A stretch of DNA of 64,000 nt from Pseudisothecium myosuroides (GCA_951799445.1 OX637287.1:49443724-49507723); one strand, 5' to 3'. Positions 1 through 12,991 are shown, counted from the first letter of the stretch. Program-made: numbers and translations. The notes: generated by a model from the letters alone, not told the origin.

Positions 1-50
1 AGATCCTAAAGTCAGTGAGGTCAAATTCTGCGTTGAGGAAATGTTCATAC

Positions 51-3000
51 CGTTCCATCTTGATAGGGAGCACCATAAATGCCGGTTTGGACGGTAATCC
101 GACGTCGAGTACCATTTATCTCCTTGAGGCCCGTGGGTATCACTATGACTGGCAAGCCCACAAGATTGCCCACACATACTTTCTCCCAATCTGTTGCGTT
201 TCCAATAAACGCATCTATCTTCTGCTTATGGATGATGTCGTTAACTTCTTGAGCCAGAATCCCACGAACCCTTTGTGCCTGTACAGTACAGTGGCAGCAC
301 ATTTATTCAGTAATTTTGGAATGTGCGAAACCTTTGTAATACAGTACTGTACAGCACCATACTACTCTTGTTCCGGATTGGAATTGCTGGTTATTTATCC
401 TCTAATTGCTTCAGCAAAAACAGAAGGTCCACTTGAAAGCTAGTAGTCAATTATGGCTCGTTCCATTTGTTCCAAAAAACAAGAAAAAAAAGCTAGTAGT
501 CAATTATAGAAACATATTTCTATTGTTAAGAGATGTATGGCAGGATTTCTTCATTCTGCTGGTACATTTCGATAACCTTCCTTGATGCTTCCTATGTGAT
601 TTATTTCAACCCCAACAGACATGGGTGCGTCCACTTTCGGCCATTTCGGCACTTTGGGGTTCACGTCAAAATTCAAGGAAACGGAGAAAACCAGAATTCC
701 TAACCTGTACGTAGTCCGCAGCAGAAATTAGGCGAGCTCGCCGAAGCTCAACTGGCCACGCCGTCTGATCCTCGAACTTAGCATCTTGACCTGCTCGCTG
801 CCAGTGGTCAAAGTGCGCCAGAGTCTCCACGTCCATTGTTACATTGAGTACAAATTGCGCTGAAGTCACAGTGTAATTCAGATTGAATGGGACCATGTTC
901 ACCTTTTGCTCTGCAAGGGTTTTCACCACCTTGATGTAGCACCAAATACCGAATTAGCTCAGTTTCATGTAAGGCAGAGGGTACCAAAAAATGCTGGAGA
1001 CTTGAACCCGTCTATTTCCCCTGTTACCAGCAGCTAGCAACTCGTCTACAGTATTCATAGACTTGGCCTTCAAGTAGCAAGGTGCGTGTAAGCACACCTG
1101 GCTAAATAATACTACTACATATCTTTAAATGGAAATGGGATTATCAACTGTCACTTAAAGTGGTCCACAACCTCCCACTTCGAATGGTTGCATAAGAAAT
1201 GCATATATAGTGAAATATTTTTGATCTCAACAGATTTTGCTCGTGCACTCAAAAAATTCTCCACAGCTCTTTAGAGGTTTCCCCAACTTCTACACATCTT
1301 AAAATTCTTAAAATGACGGAAAATTAGTATCCTGTGCCTGAGCACCAGAGAACGAGTGATACAAAGAACTGGTGAGGTGAGCTGAATTCACTGATTTGTG
1401 ATAAAATGCACCACTTGACAAGTACAGACGCTGTCTATTTTCAAATTGCATCATCTTATTTCAAACATGAAAGACTTGGAATCCCCAAGAGTAACTTACT
1501 CCCATGTCTGCATCCGGAAGGTATCCCACCGTGAGCTTGGTGATGTCCACAGAGAATGGGTCTTTCAAATGAATATTCTCTGATGACCAGTCGCTTGGAT
1601 CCTTGCCCCTGATTACGTCGAGTACGACAGCGCAGTCGGCTGCAGATCGACAAAGAGGACCGGCTTTGTCCTGCAAAATATGGATTAATGAGACTATGAT
1701 ATCAGAAGGTCGATAGCTGTCATACAGTAAAAACTTACGAAGGTTGATCAGCCACACAGGTATTACTATCCAAAAAGTTGAGTCCTCTGCAAAATTAAAG
1801 TCACTACAGAATATTCTTTTGTGGAAATTAGTAAAATACAATAGCATTTCAGCCTGCCCTAATTTATAACAGTGTGATTTCGATAAATTAGTGCACGCGC
1901 ACTAAAAGGATAAATCAGTGTAGCAGGAACCGATGGAGACAGAAATCTTCACGTACATAGCTGAAGATACTTACCATGCTCCCGGCTAAGCTCATAGTCC
2001 AGGATCTTCCCACCATTCCGAAGGTAGGACGCAAGCCAGTTATGCCGGTACGAGAAGATGGATACGTGAGGGACCCGGCCGTCTCCGTACCAATTCCAAA
2101 CGGAACGTTACCTGCCACAATTACGGTATGGTCAAAGCTGAGCGCCACTAATTGCTCCCTCCACGAGTTTGCTATTTAAATCACCTCAGTCTATTGTTTT
2201 TGGCTGTGAAATTAATGAAGATGCAAGTACCTGCAGATGTACTGGCAGCTGGCCCAGCAGACGATCCAGTGGAGCCTTCAAAAATGTTCCATGGATTCTT
2301 TGTTCGGCCTCCAAACCAAATATCATCCCAGGCCAGAGCCCCCGTCACAAGCTTAGCTATCAGCACTGCCCCCGCTGCCGTCAGCCTGCCACAATTTTCA
2401 CAGTTCTAGCTGGAGCTCAGGCGATGGCAGCAGAGTGCAAATCTCAACTGATCCCGCAACAACAAAGTGTTACCAGTACGTGGCAAATTCGCGAGCTCCT
2501 CAAAGTAATTACAGGTTAATACATAAGAATGAATCCAGAGAAAAATTATGCCCAGAGTATGCAATCTGCATATCCTTTGAGAAATTCAGACAATTCTTTT
2601 AGAAAGTTCACATTCACGGTGTTGGGGTTTGCTTCTCTTGTAAGTCTTACTTCTGATAAACCCAAGATTCCTCGTTGATGACTTGATTTTTGAAAACGCT
2701 TGTGCCCCATGTAGTTCTATAGCCTGGGACGGCGAAGATATCCTTCAGCCCATATGGTATACCGTGTAATGGCCCTGCAGGGAAAGCTCAACACAGACGT
2801 CTATCAGCGACAATTTTTTTCATAAATCTTCCAGCTCTGGATTGAAAACTGCCGGGAAGGACACAACTATATTTTATGTGGTTAAGTTAATCACCCAAGT
2901 AGACTCCCTTGGCAAGTAATTCATCAGCAGCAAAAGCTTGCTCAAGAGCCAACTGTTCGGTATACGTCACCACTGCCTTCAGGACATGATCGACCCTGCA

Positions 3001-5405
3001 ATTGAAACAAAGAAATAAGGGCTCCAGGCCTAATATAGCGATTCAATCCATTTACTAAAAGTGTAAACCACACTGAAATCTGAGATTATTTCTGCACACA
3101 TGCAGCCAGAAGAAAAACAGTAATCACTTATTACACAGGCTTTGACTTTTATAAACGCACAGCACTAGAAAACAATCAAGCTCACTTCTTGAGCCGTGCT
3201 GTGTACAGTTTCACAAGCTCCACCGATGTTACTTGCTTGGATCTTATCAAGGAGCCCAATTGAAGGACCTGTAGTGAAAACCAACAATTCATCATCAAAT
3301 GCCATTATTAAAAGGTGAGGCATATTCTATTTAGAACATGAACTGTGAGGCTTGATGACAATTACATGCATTAAGAATACGTCAGTACCACAGTTGCAGT
3401 AGCTTACACTCATGAAGGCAAGATCTTCATCGCTTTTAGGACGCTGCACGTTACTCAGCGTAGGGTATATAAACTTTTCATCCGGTTCCGTAAACTCTTT
3501 TCTGTTTAGACCTGGATCGAACAGGAGTGGCATAGGATTTTTTAACCCTCCATCAGGATACCCGACAATGTCCCTATTGGCTTGAAGCCCAGGAATGTTG
3601 ATCGTCAGGACACCATTGGCTGCCTCCTCGAGCTGCGAGGTCAGACGAAAAACTTTAAGAATCCCTTGTACTGGTACTTCAAAAGGACTGTGCAATATTT
3701 CTAACAGAAAGAATGAGACCTTATCAGAAGTAGCTTGAAGCACGCACCTCTTTTTGATTAAATATGTCGGCGTCAATGACTTTGGAGGTGACATGAATTG
3801 CTGTGGCATTTACTGAAACATCAGATGCATGCATCGTCTCGGGTTCTATGCTGCCCAGCACAGTGTCAACTACATGCAGAACCCCATATTTAAATAACAG
3901 GTCCGCTATCGACACTTTAGCATTGCCGATGTATGTACTGATTTTCGTCTTGTGTATCTGTAACTCTCCACTTTAGAAATATGAGGAAATTTCTGTTTAA
4001 TTAACCTCTAAGTGCCCAAATGGCCAGAAGTGGCTGAATATTTTCAGGCAACCATATCTAAAGGAGTTAAAACGAGTCATTCATGAAACTTCAAGGAAGA
4101 TGAAAAATTACCAATAGAAAGAAGAAACCTTGCCCGACTTTTGTGAACAATAGAAGTATGTTTACAAGTTACTGTAATGACTATTAGTTGCAGGGGATAA
4201 CCAAATGAGTCTCCCATCACCTAAGAACGATTTAGAGACTGTTACCTGTTCAACTGAGCTGCTGACAAATTGAAGAAGCTCTCCGTCCCTCAGGTCCTCA
4301 ATCCGGAACGATCCCTTGACCACTGCTCCAACAGATAGCATGATTACAGAACTGATACTCATGTGTTCATTTGCAATATTTATTGCGAAAGATCATCTGT
4401 ATTTTCTGTAATTAACAAATCAATGACCACTGTTTCTCAATCGACTATACATGCTACAATTAGAGATCTCCTCTGAAGATCTCCACCCTAAATGCTTACC
4501 GGAATTCAGAAGAATTGTTTCCAGATTGGTAGCGGAAAGAAGATCAGCAGTGGAAGTGCAAGGCCGCGACTTATAGAAATCATGAACGCAAATCAACCGA
4601 GCGTCTTTGAAAGCTTCCTCCAGAGCTTTGTCAGTTGGTGCAAAAACTGTGAATGTCCCTCCATTCCTTTTGAGATTTGCCTTTCTCAGTGCCGCACTGA
4701 AAATGGACTGCACATAAGATAGAGGATACACAAACCATTAAGGACTTGATCTAGTCTCCTGTGCTGGCCCCTGTTACAAACAGCAACTAATTTATTCTTT
4801 CACTATGTTGGACTTGGTGTAAGCATCTCTAGGCTAAAATATCTGAGGCCACTCATCTTTGAATGAAAATAGGGCTGTGAACTACACTACTACGGCTTAG
4901 CCTCCCTTTTTGAATGACTGAATAAGAATCAAAACACAGCAAAACAGGTTGGACTCTAAAATTTAATATCCCAAAAATGACAATATGTGAAAATGATTGA
5001 AGTGAAGCAAATTAATCCTCTACCTTACCAAGAGAGTCAGAAGGAATCCTAATTAACCAGCAAATCTCAAAGCTCCAGGAAAGATCAATATTACTCGACT
5101 GGCATAGGGCCACTGCAACTTTGCATCACTCAGGAGAGTTCATGGCCAAAGATCTCAGTCTAGGTCAAATGGAAGTCAGGACACGGGACAGCACGAAGAT
5201 GCTATAAGATTCATGAAAGCTAGAGTACCAGCTCAGAGGCCGCAAGAGAGTCAACGCCCTCCAAACTAATGCTTCGTTGCACTGCTAGGCTGGAAGCACC
5301 TGTTATTGCCATAAAACCAGTGAGCACGAAGATGAGCGTCAGACTTGCCGTTCGACGAGACTCCATTGCAGACTCAAATTCTCCGCCTCGCTGTCGACTC
5401 ATCAC
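51..5405 (-). CDS. Predicted secreted FAS1-domain/amidase fusion protein (3' end outside window)
   Basis: Amidase-signature serine hydrolase preceded by a fasciclin-1 (FAS1) adhesion domain. Exons by position: 5405-5229, 4707-4500, 4322-4246, 3957-3748, 3632-3408, 3268-3186, 2995-2895, 2774-2651, 2385-2231, 2111-1975, 1670-1500, 929-705, 278-51. All have GT-AG ends and matching phases; the last exon lies beyond position 1. Exon 1 encodes a signal peptide (hydrophobic LTLIFVLTGFMAITGASS); the start is ATG at 5405 or 5366. Residues ~60-224 are FAS1 (FTVFAPTDKA, VVKGSF, GVLHVVDTVL). Residues ~300-707 are the amidase, with the expected Ser-cisSer-Lys triad: Lys ~371 in GLKDIF, Ser ~443 in GSSAGPA and Ser ~467 in GTETAGS. 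The amidase half resembles the Arabidopsis At5g07360 family; its natural substrate is unknown to me. The alternative is two overlapping genes, since a FAS1-only form could stop just past 3748. Amidase identity is near certain; the fusion is likely but unproven. Confidence 0.85.
430..665 (-). mobile_element. Copy of an intronic MITE-like repeat (family M) in the last amidase intron
   Basis: The right end (around 640-665) read on the minus strand resembles the family terminus CCCCTAAGTGCCCAAATGGC with a few changes. The interior around 490-600 shares the runs CAATTATAG, AACATATTTCTAT and TGGTACATTT with the copy near 32.8 kb. The left boundary is uncertain. It lies wholly within the intron between 705 and 278. 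Confidence 0.5.
4001..4200 (+). mobile_element. Copy of intronic MITE-like repeat (family M) in the third amidase-gene intron
   Basis: It begins TTAACCTCTAAGTGCCCAAA at 4001 and ends near GCAGGGGATAA around 4199, inside the intron between 4245 and 3958. The leading TTAA plus CCTCTAAGTGCCC matches the termini of copies in the LON1 introns. The right terminus is degenerate, so the end point is approximate. Confidence 0.55.
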
Positions 5406-6440
5406 ATCCTGGGGCTAATTCCACTTTGTTGATAGAACATAAGAGTATAGCCACCCAATTCTGGTTTCAAGCTACCGCCTTCACAAAGACTCTTTACGGC
5501 TCTCTCCTCATCTTCTTCTCTATATTCCCTTCTGGTGGATGCTGAAGTCGAGCTCCTCTTCGTAGGCCACAAAAGCCACCCTGTCTGACGACACCGTCTC
5601 ACCATATGAATTTTGCACCCCCACTGGATAAGATTGACTTGTGAGACAGACCATCTTTGACTAACATTTGATCTGCGTCTGTCTGCATAACATTGTATAA
5701 CCAGGCAACCCATGATGGGCTGGAAAGGTATTATGCTTTGCTAGATGCCTGGGAGGGAGGGACTTATCAGGTAATTCAACGATTGGGGTTGGCTGAGGAG
5801 TCATTCAAGACGAGTTTGTTCACTGCAGGGGTCCTCTTATTAAAGATGCAAATTTTCAAGGATATGAAAGGGACCCTGCCTCATTGGGATACAACCATAT
5901 GCTCAATTCAGGGCTGCGGGGTTACAGAATTTAAATGTTTAAAAGCCCTAATCACGGAGTTAAAGACTTCAGATTTAGGTGGTCCCATGCACTCAAGCAT
6001 TAACTTAGGCCAGAGGCAAGGCGATAGATAATGATCGACTGCGCCTTTATAATCGACACTACAGTCGAGAAATCGACACTACAACTCCAAAATTTCATTC
6101 TATAATACAATTGTGCCGTGTGATGCCTCCTTGCGATCAAAGATCGAATTATAACTTAGAAACTGCCACCACCAACAATTACAGAAATCGCGGTTTGTTT
6201 AGCCGTTAGAGCCTCCTCGTCATCATCCTCTAAGTTAGTCGAATCCATAAGGAACAACTTCGAATTCGATGATAACAAAGTGTCGTAATTAAGTTGTTTT
6301 CGGAAGGTCTCGCAGAAATTGCGATCGGACAAGCTGTGACATGGACATTTACGTGATTACGTCCATAGACGACATTCGTAAGCGCCCGAGAACGTGATTT
6401 TCGCGGAAACCGGAAGGAGGTGAATGGTGCTGGAGACAGA
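5406..6440. other. Intergenic stretch upstream of the FAS1-amidase gene
   Basis: It presumably contains the promoter and 5' UTR of the minus-strand FAS1-amidase gene. Short open frames occur on both strands (for example 5693-6031 plus and 5402-5713 minus), but none resembles a protein I recognise or carries a convincing splice structure. No RNA gene or repeat was recognised. Confidence 0.5.
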
Positions 6441-6453
6441 GTATTTGTAAGGG

Positions 6454-6494
6454 TTTTTTAGGGTTTAGGGTTCAGTTTTAGGGTTAGGGTTTAA
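6454..6494 (+). repeat. Short interstitial telomere-like tract
   Basis: Degenerate TTTAGGG-type units (TTTAGGGTTTAGGG, then TTTTAGGGTTAGGGTTT) run for about 40 bp. This matches the plant telomere motif but is far too short and impure to be a chromosome end. Such tracts are common near plant promoters. Confidence 0.7.
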
Positions 6495-6555
6495 TCGACC
6501 CTGTTTCTAAAACCGTCCTATTGCCAAACATGTTCGCCCTTGGTGTTTGGAGTTT

Positions 6556-6683
6556 AAAGGTATGTTTGCACTTGGTGTTAAAGAGTGTTGGTACTGAGGG
6601 TCTGAGGAACAAATTTAGACCTACTACTGGATCCAATTCACATTGCAAACATCACCTCTAACTCCAAGTGCAAACATACCTTT
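6556..6683. mobile_element. Short palindromic MITE-like element
   Basis: A perfect 20-bp inverted repeat (AAAGGTATGTTTGCACTTGG at 6556-6575 and its complement at 6664-6683) encloses 88 bp. Weaker similarity continues about 12 bp inward. A diverged relative lies at about 55155-55270. No target-site duplication could be assigned. Confidence 0.6.
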
Positions 6684-6689
6684 CAATGT

Positions 6690-7935
6690 ATCTTTTTTGA
6701 GCGATATAACCCTCTGTCTAGGGGTTTTTTTGGCCGTGTGTTAGTTTGTTGGCTTTGCTACATAGGCCAATTTTTGTAGGGACAAGAAGAGAAGTTAGAA
6801 TCTGGCGGGTTAAACAAATTTTTGCTTAAAATAAAAATCCTACCTCTGTCTAACAATTTTAGGCTTGTTTAGGCAGGTGCCTCCAAAATTTAGCCAATGC
6901 AATTGGTCTACTTGATAGTGATTAGAATTAATCATAAACTAAACCTCAATTTGTAGAAGGGATATTAGAGGAAGGTTTAACTAAGAACTGTACATAAGAA
7001 ATGCGACACCAAATTCTATTAGACCAAATTTGGGTGCTTCAAGGAGTTTTGTTCTGTGCTTTTCCAAATTGCATGCGGCTTTTGGTCCCTCATTGCACAC
7101 CCTTTACGATTAATTCTACTATTCAAAAAATCCTAGTAATGTGAGTCTAGTGTACACCTTTCGAAGGTTTCGGTTTTTATAAATTTAGTTAAATTTTAAC
7201 TTGGTAGATTTAAAAGAAATTTATCCTTTGAGGTCTATATGTTTTTTTGAAGTACAACAAATTTTGCTTATATATTTTTGAGCAAAAATATAGTGCTTAC
7301 CTCAAGTTCAACAAAGGTTTAAAAGAAAATATTTAAGGATTATTTTGGTTGATTGATATTTTATTGGGCAAAACATCTTCCTATAGCAATTTGTTGATTT
7401 ATAATTTAGAGCTTGGATTTGTATTAAGAGCTCTTAGGAGGTAAAATATAACCAATATAAATGTTATAAGAAATATTTCAAGTATTAGAGTTTGCTCACA
7501 CATAGAATATATTCACACTAAATGAAGGTGCCTAAATATTAACTTCATTATTTAAAACATAAACTATGTAAGAATAAATATTTGCCTCTAAAATTAAGGA
7601 AAGAAGTCTAACCTATAAGGTGCAAATAAGAATATAAACAAGTATTATATTCTGAAACGACCATTTTGGTCCTTATTATCTTATTTTCAACATGTTTATG
7701 TATTTGATTTATAGATGCTCCTGTAATCAATTGTTAGTGAATTATGATGAATTATCAGTCTACTAAGATGAACTTTATAAGTGCATATTTCTTCATTTTT
7801 TAAGCTGCTTATATCTTTTATATTCACTTGAATAGGCCTTCTTTTTTGATTGAACATGACTCCTTCATCCAAGCTTAAGTCAAAGCTACAATTGGCCAAA
7901 TAGCTCATGTGATCACTCAAGTGATGGTCTCCAAG
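6690..7935. other. AT-rich intergenic DNA, no gene seen
   Basis: Very AT-rich, with only short open frames and no recognisable protein similarity, RNA gene or clear repeat structure on either strand. Confidence 0.6.
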
Positions 7936-7939
7936 GTTT

Positions 7940-8899
7940 CACTTGATTTTAGAATCCCTACGTTCCTTAAACTCAATGCCAGGAGTAGCTACATTGGCTC
8001 CCTTTTGCAACCACACAAAATCCAAAGAGATGAAAATATATTTTATATATATTTTTTTGAACCATCTTTTTCATTATTTTCTTGAGTTTGCTTCATATGT
8101 TCTTGCAACTTCTCTTGTCCCAAGGCATACAAATTTTTTGTTTACATGTTGTGGAGAAGTTGCTAAACCAAAGGGGTAATTTAGCTTGTTGACTCGCTTG
8201 TTGACTTGTTAGTATTTTTTCCAAGCCCAAATTTCTAGAACGTTATAAAAGTGCATGTATCTTAGTTTTTTTTAGTGTCATTGAAATCTCTTTTCACGGG
8301 ATTAATTTTTTCAAAGATTGTAGGGCATGCTCTAAATGGCAATTATGTATGTGCATCTTCTTGAATCCAGTTGCTCATAGGTATAGGCTAGTCCAAAAAA
8401 GAAAATTTTACAAAGTTTTTGCTTGATTTTAGAATCCCTAAATTCCCCAAACTCAATGTCTAAAATTGCTACATTGGCTCCCTTTCAGAGCCGAACAAAA
8501 TGTACAATGATAAAAACATATTTTGCTTTAATTTTTTTAATTGTCTTTCTCTATGTTTCTCTTGAATTTTGCTTCATGTGTCCTTGCATCCACTCTCGTC
8601 CCAAGGCATGCAATTTTTTTGCTTACGTGTTGTAGAGAAGTTACTAAGCCAAAGGGGTACTTCAGCTTCTTGACTCTTTAGTGTCCTTTTAGCAAGCCCA
8701 AATTTCTAGAAGGTTATAAAGTGCATGTTCGTGAGTCAATAAGGTTTCTTGATTATTAGTTTTATCTTGTGGCATTGAAATTTCTATTTTGGGTGAAATT
8801 TCCTTACACAAGACTAATTTTTTCAAGGATTGCAGGGCATGCTCTAAGTGACAATTAAGCGTGTATATCTTCTCAAAATCCAATTGCAGGTTAGCCAAA
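7940..8899. repeat. Tandem duplication, two ~480-bp units
   Basis: Unit 1 is about 7940-8419 and unit 2 about 8420-8899. Both begin CTTGATTTTAGAATCCCTA (7942 and 8422) and share, in the same order, CTACATTGGCTCCCTTT, CCCAAGGCAT, AAGCCCAAATTTCTAGAA and GGGCATGCTCTAA. The units have diverged by substitutions and small indels. Neither has a long open frame. The second unit ends about 480 bp before the ASH2 start codon. Confidence 0.85.
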
Positions 8900-9380
8900 G
8901 AAAAAGAAATTTCAATGCCGCGAGAAAGAAATAACATGTCGAGAAAGAACATGACGAGTCCTTCTCTTTCTCTCTGCCTCCCCGCCGTGTCCTGTGAATC
9001 AGATGAAGAAGCAGGTGGAGCTCGTCGTGGCATGTGCAGGCAGGACTTGAGCTTCGTCCGACGGATAGATCATCGATTCGATCAAAATTTCAAGACGCGA
9101 CTCATTTTTTCTCCTCCGCCACCATTTCCTCTTCTCAACGAACGTCGGGCCTACAATTTTGGTGCAGAATTGAGTCGCTCCCCCTCCCCTCCCCCGCGGT
9201 TTACATTGGAGCTGAGAGATGGTGGAGCGTTCCGTTCCTGTATGGTTAGGGTTCGGGTGTTCGGAATATGTCACATTGCTTAGCAAATCTGCGCTAATGA
9301 TCGGGTGCATTCACAAAGATTGAGAACTTGTGAGAGGATTATGTGAGGGGATTTGACGAGGTTTTGAATTAAGAGCAGCG

Positions 9381-12300
9381 ATGGAGGTTGGTGAGCAACA
9401 AGAAGACGCAGCGGCAACAGCAGAGATGGAGGACCAGAAGCACGAGGACGTGACGACGATGGAGTCTGGTGAAGAGGAAGGCGGGGAGACAGGGGATCAG
9501 CAGCAAGAAGACGACATGGCCGGGACTGACGAGTTGGAGGAACAAGAGGACGCTGTGATGGAGTCTCTGCCTGCGGAGGTGGAGAGCGATAAGCTGCGAA
9601 GAAAGCGCGAGAAAGCGCCTGATAATGCCGAGGAGCGATCCGTGCACGAAGATGGTGCAGGAGGTTTAGGGTTTCCGGCTGAAAACACAGTACGGGTGTC
9701 TGACGGAGACGAAAGTAGGGAAGTAGTAGTAGGCCTGGACGGTGCAGAGGAGCGGAATGGTACGGCGCACGAGGTGCTTGCGGAGGGAGACGCCGAGGGC
9801 GAAGCTGTTGTGGAGACGGAGGTAGAAATGGGGGATGCACCTGTAGCGATTGAGGAAGGCGAAGCCGAGGCTGAAGAGAGACGAGCTGGTACGATGTCGA
9901 TCATGCCCATTTTTCCTGCGCTTCACTTTTCCTATCTTAGAACTCATCTCTTCGCTTTTCAATCAATTTTAGTTGTTCTCGAGCTTAGAAGTTTCCAATA
10001 GTGAGTTTCAGAGTAGGGAAGGCCAATGGAGGGGCCAAAACTGCTGGATACTTAGATAAAACCGGCTTCTCTCAATCAAAGGCCGATGAGTCTCCGTTGG
10101 TGGTAGCTTGAAGTCGAGTCTCCAACTAGAAAGCAGGAGGATCAATTATCAGCGTTGCTATCCATCTCCTGGTTGGCAACTTCAAGCGGTGGAAGAGTCG
10201 TTCAGGAATGTAAGTGGACGACATGGCAAATTTTGTCCAAAGACGAGAATCTTCAACGGTGGAAGTGGCTATTCTGAATCCCACTAGTGTAAAGCAGTCT
10301 TTAGCTTTTCAGGGTGATGAGCCGGAAAGAACGTTAGATGTTCGGGAGCGTTTTATTATCCCGAGAGCTATGCTGTTAGGGTACATTCTCACCAAGCGAA
10401 TACCTTGACCTTGAGAGGGACAAATAACCCTCACTATGATGGAGGTTTGAGTTTGGGAGGAGTATTGGAGTAATTTATATCCCTCCATCTTATCGGTGTA
10501 ATTTTATCCTTCTCACGATTAAGATATTCCCCCTTGGTGCGAATGTACCTTTGGTGGTACGAATCCGTGAATAATCTTGTACTTGGAACTTTGTAGGGTG
10601 TAATTCGCTTGCATTCTAGCTTCCTCGCGTTTACTCGAACTGATTTACGAGATCTTCGCAGCTGTTGATTGACAAGCTGTACATTGAGAACAGTGACATT
10701 ATGAGTTATGTTACTCGGAGTTGTATGGTTAGTGGTTCAGTACGATCTTAATTTGGTAAAGGATATCTCATGGTTTTCTGCCTTTTGATCTCGTAGGTGT
10801 TGAGAAAAATGGTACAAAAATAGTCCAAGCCTCGATGAAGAGGTCAGCAGCTTTGGAGAATGCGGATAGTGCTGTGGGAGAGGTGGTTGTGAGAAGGCCT
10901 AAGAAGAAAACCAACGTCTGGAGTAAATCCACCACCCGGAAGACCAGCAGAAAGTCCAAACCTGTAAAGATCCCGAGTGGAGAAAAGAAAGAGGAAAGTA
11001 TTGAAGTGAATCCTGCCCAGCGCTATTCTCTGGAGGAGAGAAACGGAATACAACTGTCAAAAGTACGTTTCTTACACTTCAATTTTCTTTATTCTTCTCA
11101 AAATATACCACTGCCTGGGATGGTTTCTGCCTTCGTATTCTGAGTTGTTCTGTGTTCGAAACAGTACGCGCTATATCTGTTCGCTTAATTTTGTGGGAGA
11201 CGGGTTCTTGTCTCTTGAAGTTTAATTCCGAACATTCAACGTACTGTTATAAATGCGTAGTTTTGGCAAGGGCGCATCTTATTATCCAGAGTTTTAAGGA
11301 GTGAAGTATCATAATATTCATCTTTCGTATATCGTATCGCACTTGTGCAGGATCAGAAAGCGGAAAAAGTAGAACTTTCTCTGGACAAAATGCAAGCCAG
11401 TAGTGAAAAGGGTTATCGTATGGTACGAGCAACGCGTGGTGTTACAGAGGGCGCCTGGTACTTTGAAATAATAGTGAAAGATCTTGGTGCAACTGGACAC
11501 ACTCGTCTAGGGTGGAGCACATGGAAGGGTGACTTGCAGGCGCCTGTGGGTTTTGATGCAAACAGCTATGCCTTCAGGTACACCTCGCCTTACAGATGTG
11601 CTTGGTGATGAAGGTGCATAATGTATTTAAGTGGATCTCTTAGTTGTTGAATACTTGTATTGATTACAGCTAATGCCAAGATAGACTTGCAATGGGTAAA
11701 AAGACGGGTATTTCCATAAATGTACAAACGTGTAGACGAAGGGAATGTTGTAGGAAGGACACAAATCTCATGGATTGTTAAATTATCTGGTTTAGAGTTT
11801 CATGTCATCTTCTTGCAAGTCTTTCTTTGGTAATGACATCAGTGATGTGCAGAGACGTCGATGGAAGCAAAGTGCATCAAGCCATTCGAGAATCTTTTGG
11901 CGCTCCATATGTTGAGGGAGATGTCATTGGCTTCTACATAAGCCTACCTAATGGTGCTGAGTATGCACCTAAGTATGAATTGTATGTCACTAAAGCCACT
12001 GGCACTAGGCAAGTCTACCCTGTACCAGTTGAGAAGGAAGAAGGGCCTCCTAAGCGTGTCCCAGGTATAACATCCATGACTCAGTCCTTCGTGTTCTTGC
12101 ATCCAATGAATTTTTTTAATCAGTTGCTCTTGTCTGAGAATTCCTTTTTCGCGTTTGCATCACCAAAATCACACACTCAGCTTTTGCCAAAAGGCTGACT
12201 GTTGTAGCACTTTTACGAGAAGTAGACTAAGATGCTATTTCTGAGTAAGTTTCTTAACTAGGAGTTTGCCATGGTCACGATCTATTTAGACCTGTTTAGA

Positions 12301-12991
12301 AAGGGAAATTCATTGAGGTCGTTTCAACCGTCGTTGTTCATGCGTTTCTTTCTCAATATATGCAGGAAGCGAAGTTTCTTTCTTCAAGAACGGCGTTTGT
12401 CAGGGCGTTGCATACACCGACATATTTGCTGGTGAATACTTTCCCGCAGCTTCAATGTACACGCTACCCTCGCCTGAGAAAAAATGCTCGGTGCGTTTCA
12501 ATTTTGGGCCCCATTTCCAGTTCCCTGTAGACGACTGGGGTAATAGACCAGTCCCTTTGCCCATGTCCCAGGCCCCTCCTCCTGAAGGATTGGCAGCGGC
12601 GGATGTTGAAGAGCCTCCTCCAGCTGACACACCAAATAAGTCGGACACACCCAACAATGCTGGAGGCAAGCAAAGAATGGCAGCCGAACGAGGAAACGGC
12701 ACCGCAGAAGGCCGTGTTTCTGTTGGTAGCGGCGTACGGACTAAGCGGGCAACAGATGATAAAGATCGGGGCAAACGCCCAGGATTGCCAGGAAAGAAAT
12801 TGTCGCTTCCAAAAGGTCCCAAGAAGATAAGTATGCTTCCTCGAACGAACCCAGTTGCCAAGTCTCCTATGAGCGATGCCTCGCTGCACATTGAATTGAA
12901 TGAGGGCTGCAGTAACGACGGGAGTGGAGACTTCGAAGTTGGGCCCTCCTTGCACGACCAAGGCAACAGCTCGGACACACAAACAGATTAA
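9381..12991 (+). CDS. TRO: ASH2-like SPRY protein (TRAUCO type), COMPASS-like H3K4 methyltransferase subunit
   Basis: Exons 9381-9888, 10797-11062, 11351-11577, 11853-12064 and 12366-12991 join in phase into 612 residues. Residues 1-165 are acidic and low-complexity. A basic, likely nuclear-localisation stretch (RRPKKK) lies in exon 2. The SPRY domain fills exons 3-5 (residues ~260-440), with [36 protein letters not shown] and [11 protein letters not shown] as in ASH2L and Arabidopsis TRAUCO. A ~170-residue Lys/Pro-rich, disordered-looking tail follows. I see no PHD or winged-helix region. The family stimulates the SET-domain subunit that methylates histone H3 lysine 4 in the nucleus. The gene is convergent with LON1, whose stop lies 1.5 kb away. 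It is the only strong gene call between 5.4 and 14.5 kb. Confidence 0.93.

Noticed and set aside
940..965. tRNA-like GAATTAGCTCAGTT string
   Set aside because: No acceptor stem, anticodon arm or TTCRANNC-containing T-arm at the right spacing; it lies in the amidase intron.
5693..6031. 112-codon plus-strand open frame upstream of the FAS1-amidase gene
   Set aside because: No recognisable domain and no supporting splice sites or conserved motif.
6454..6494. Chromosome-end telomere
   Set aside because: Only about 40 bp of imperfect TTTAGGG-type units with genes continuing on both sides.
9280..9910. Long minus-strand open frames opposite the first ASH2 exon
   Set aside because: They are frame shadows of the repetitive Glu/Ala-rich coding exon on the plus strand and have low-complexity Ser/Pro/Leu translations without domains.
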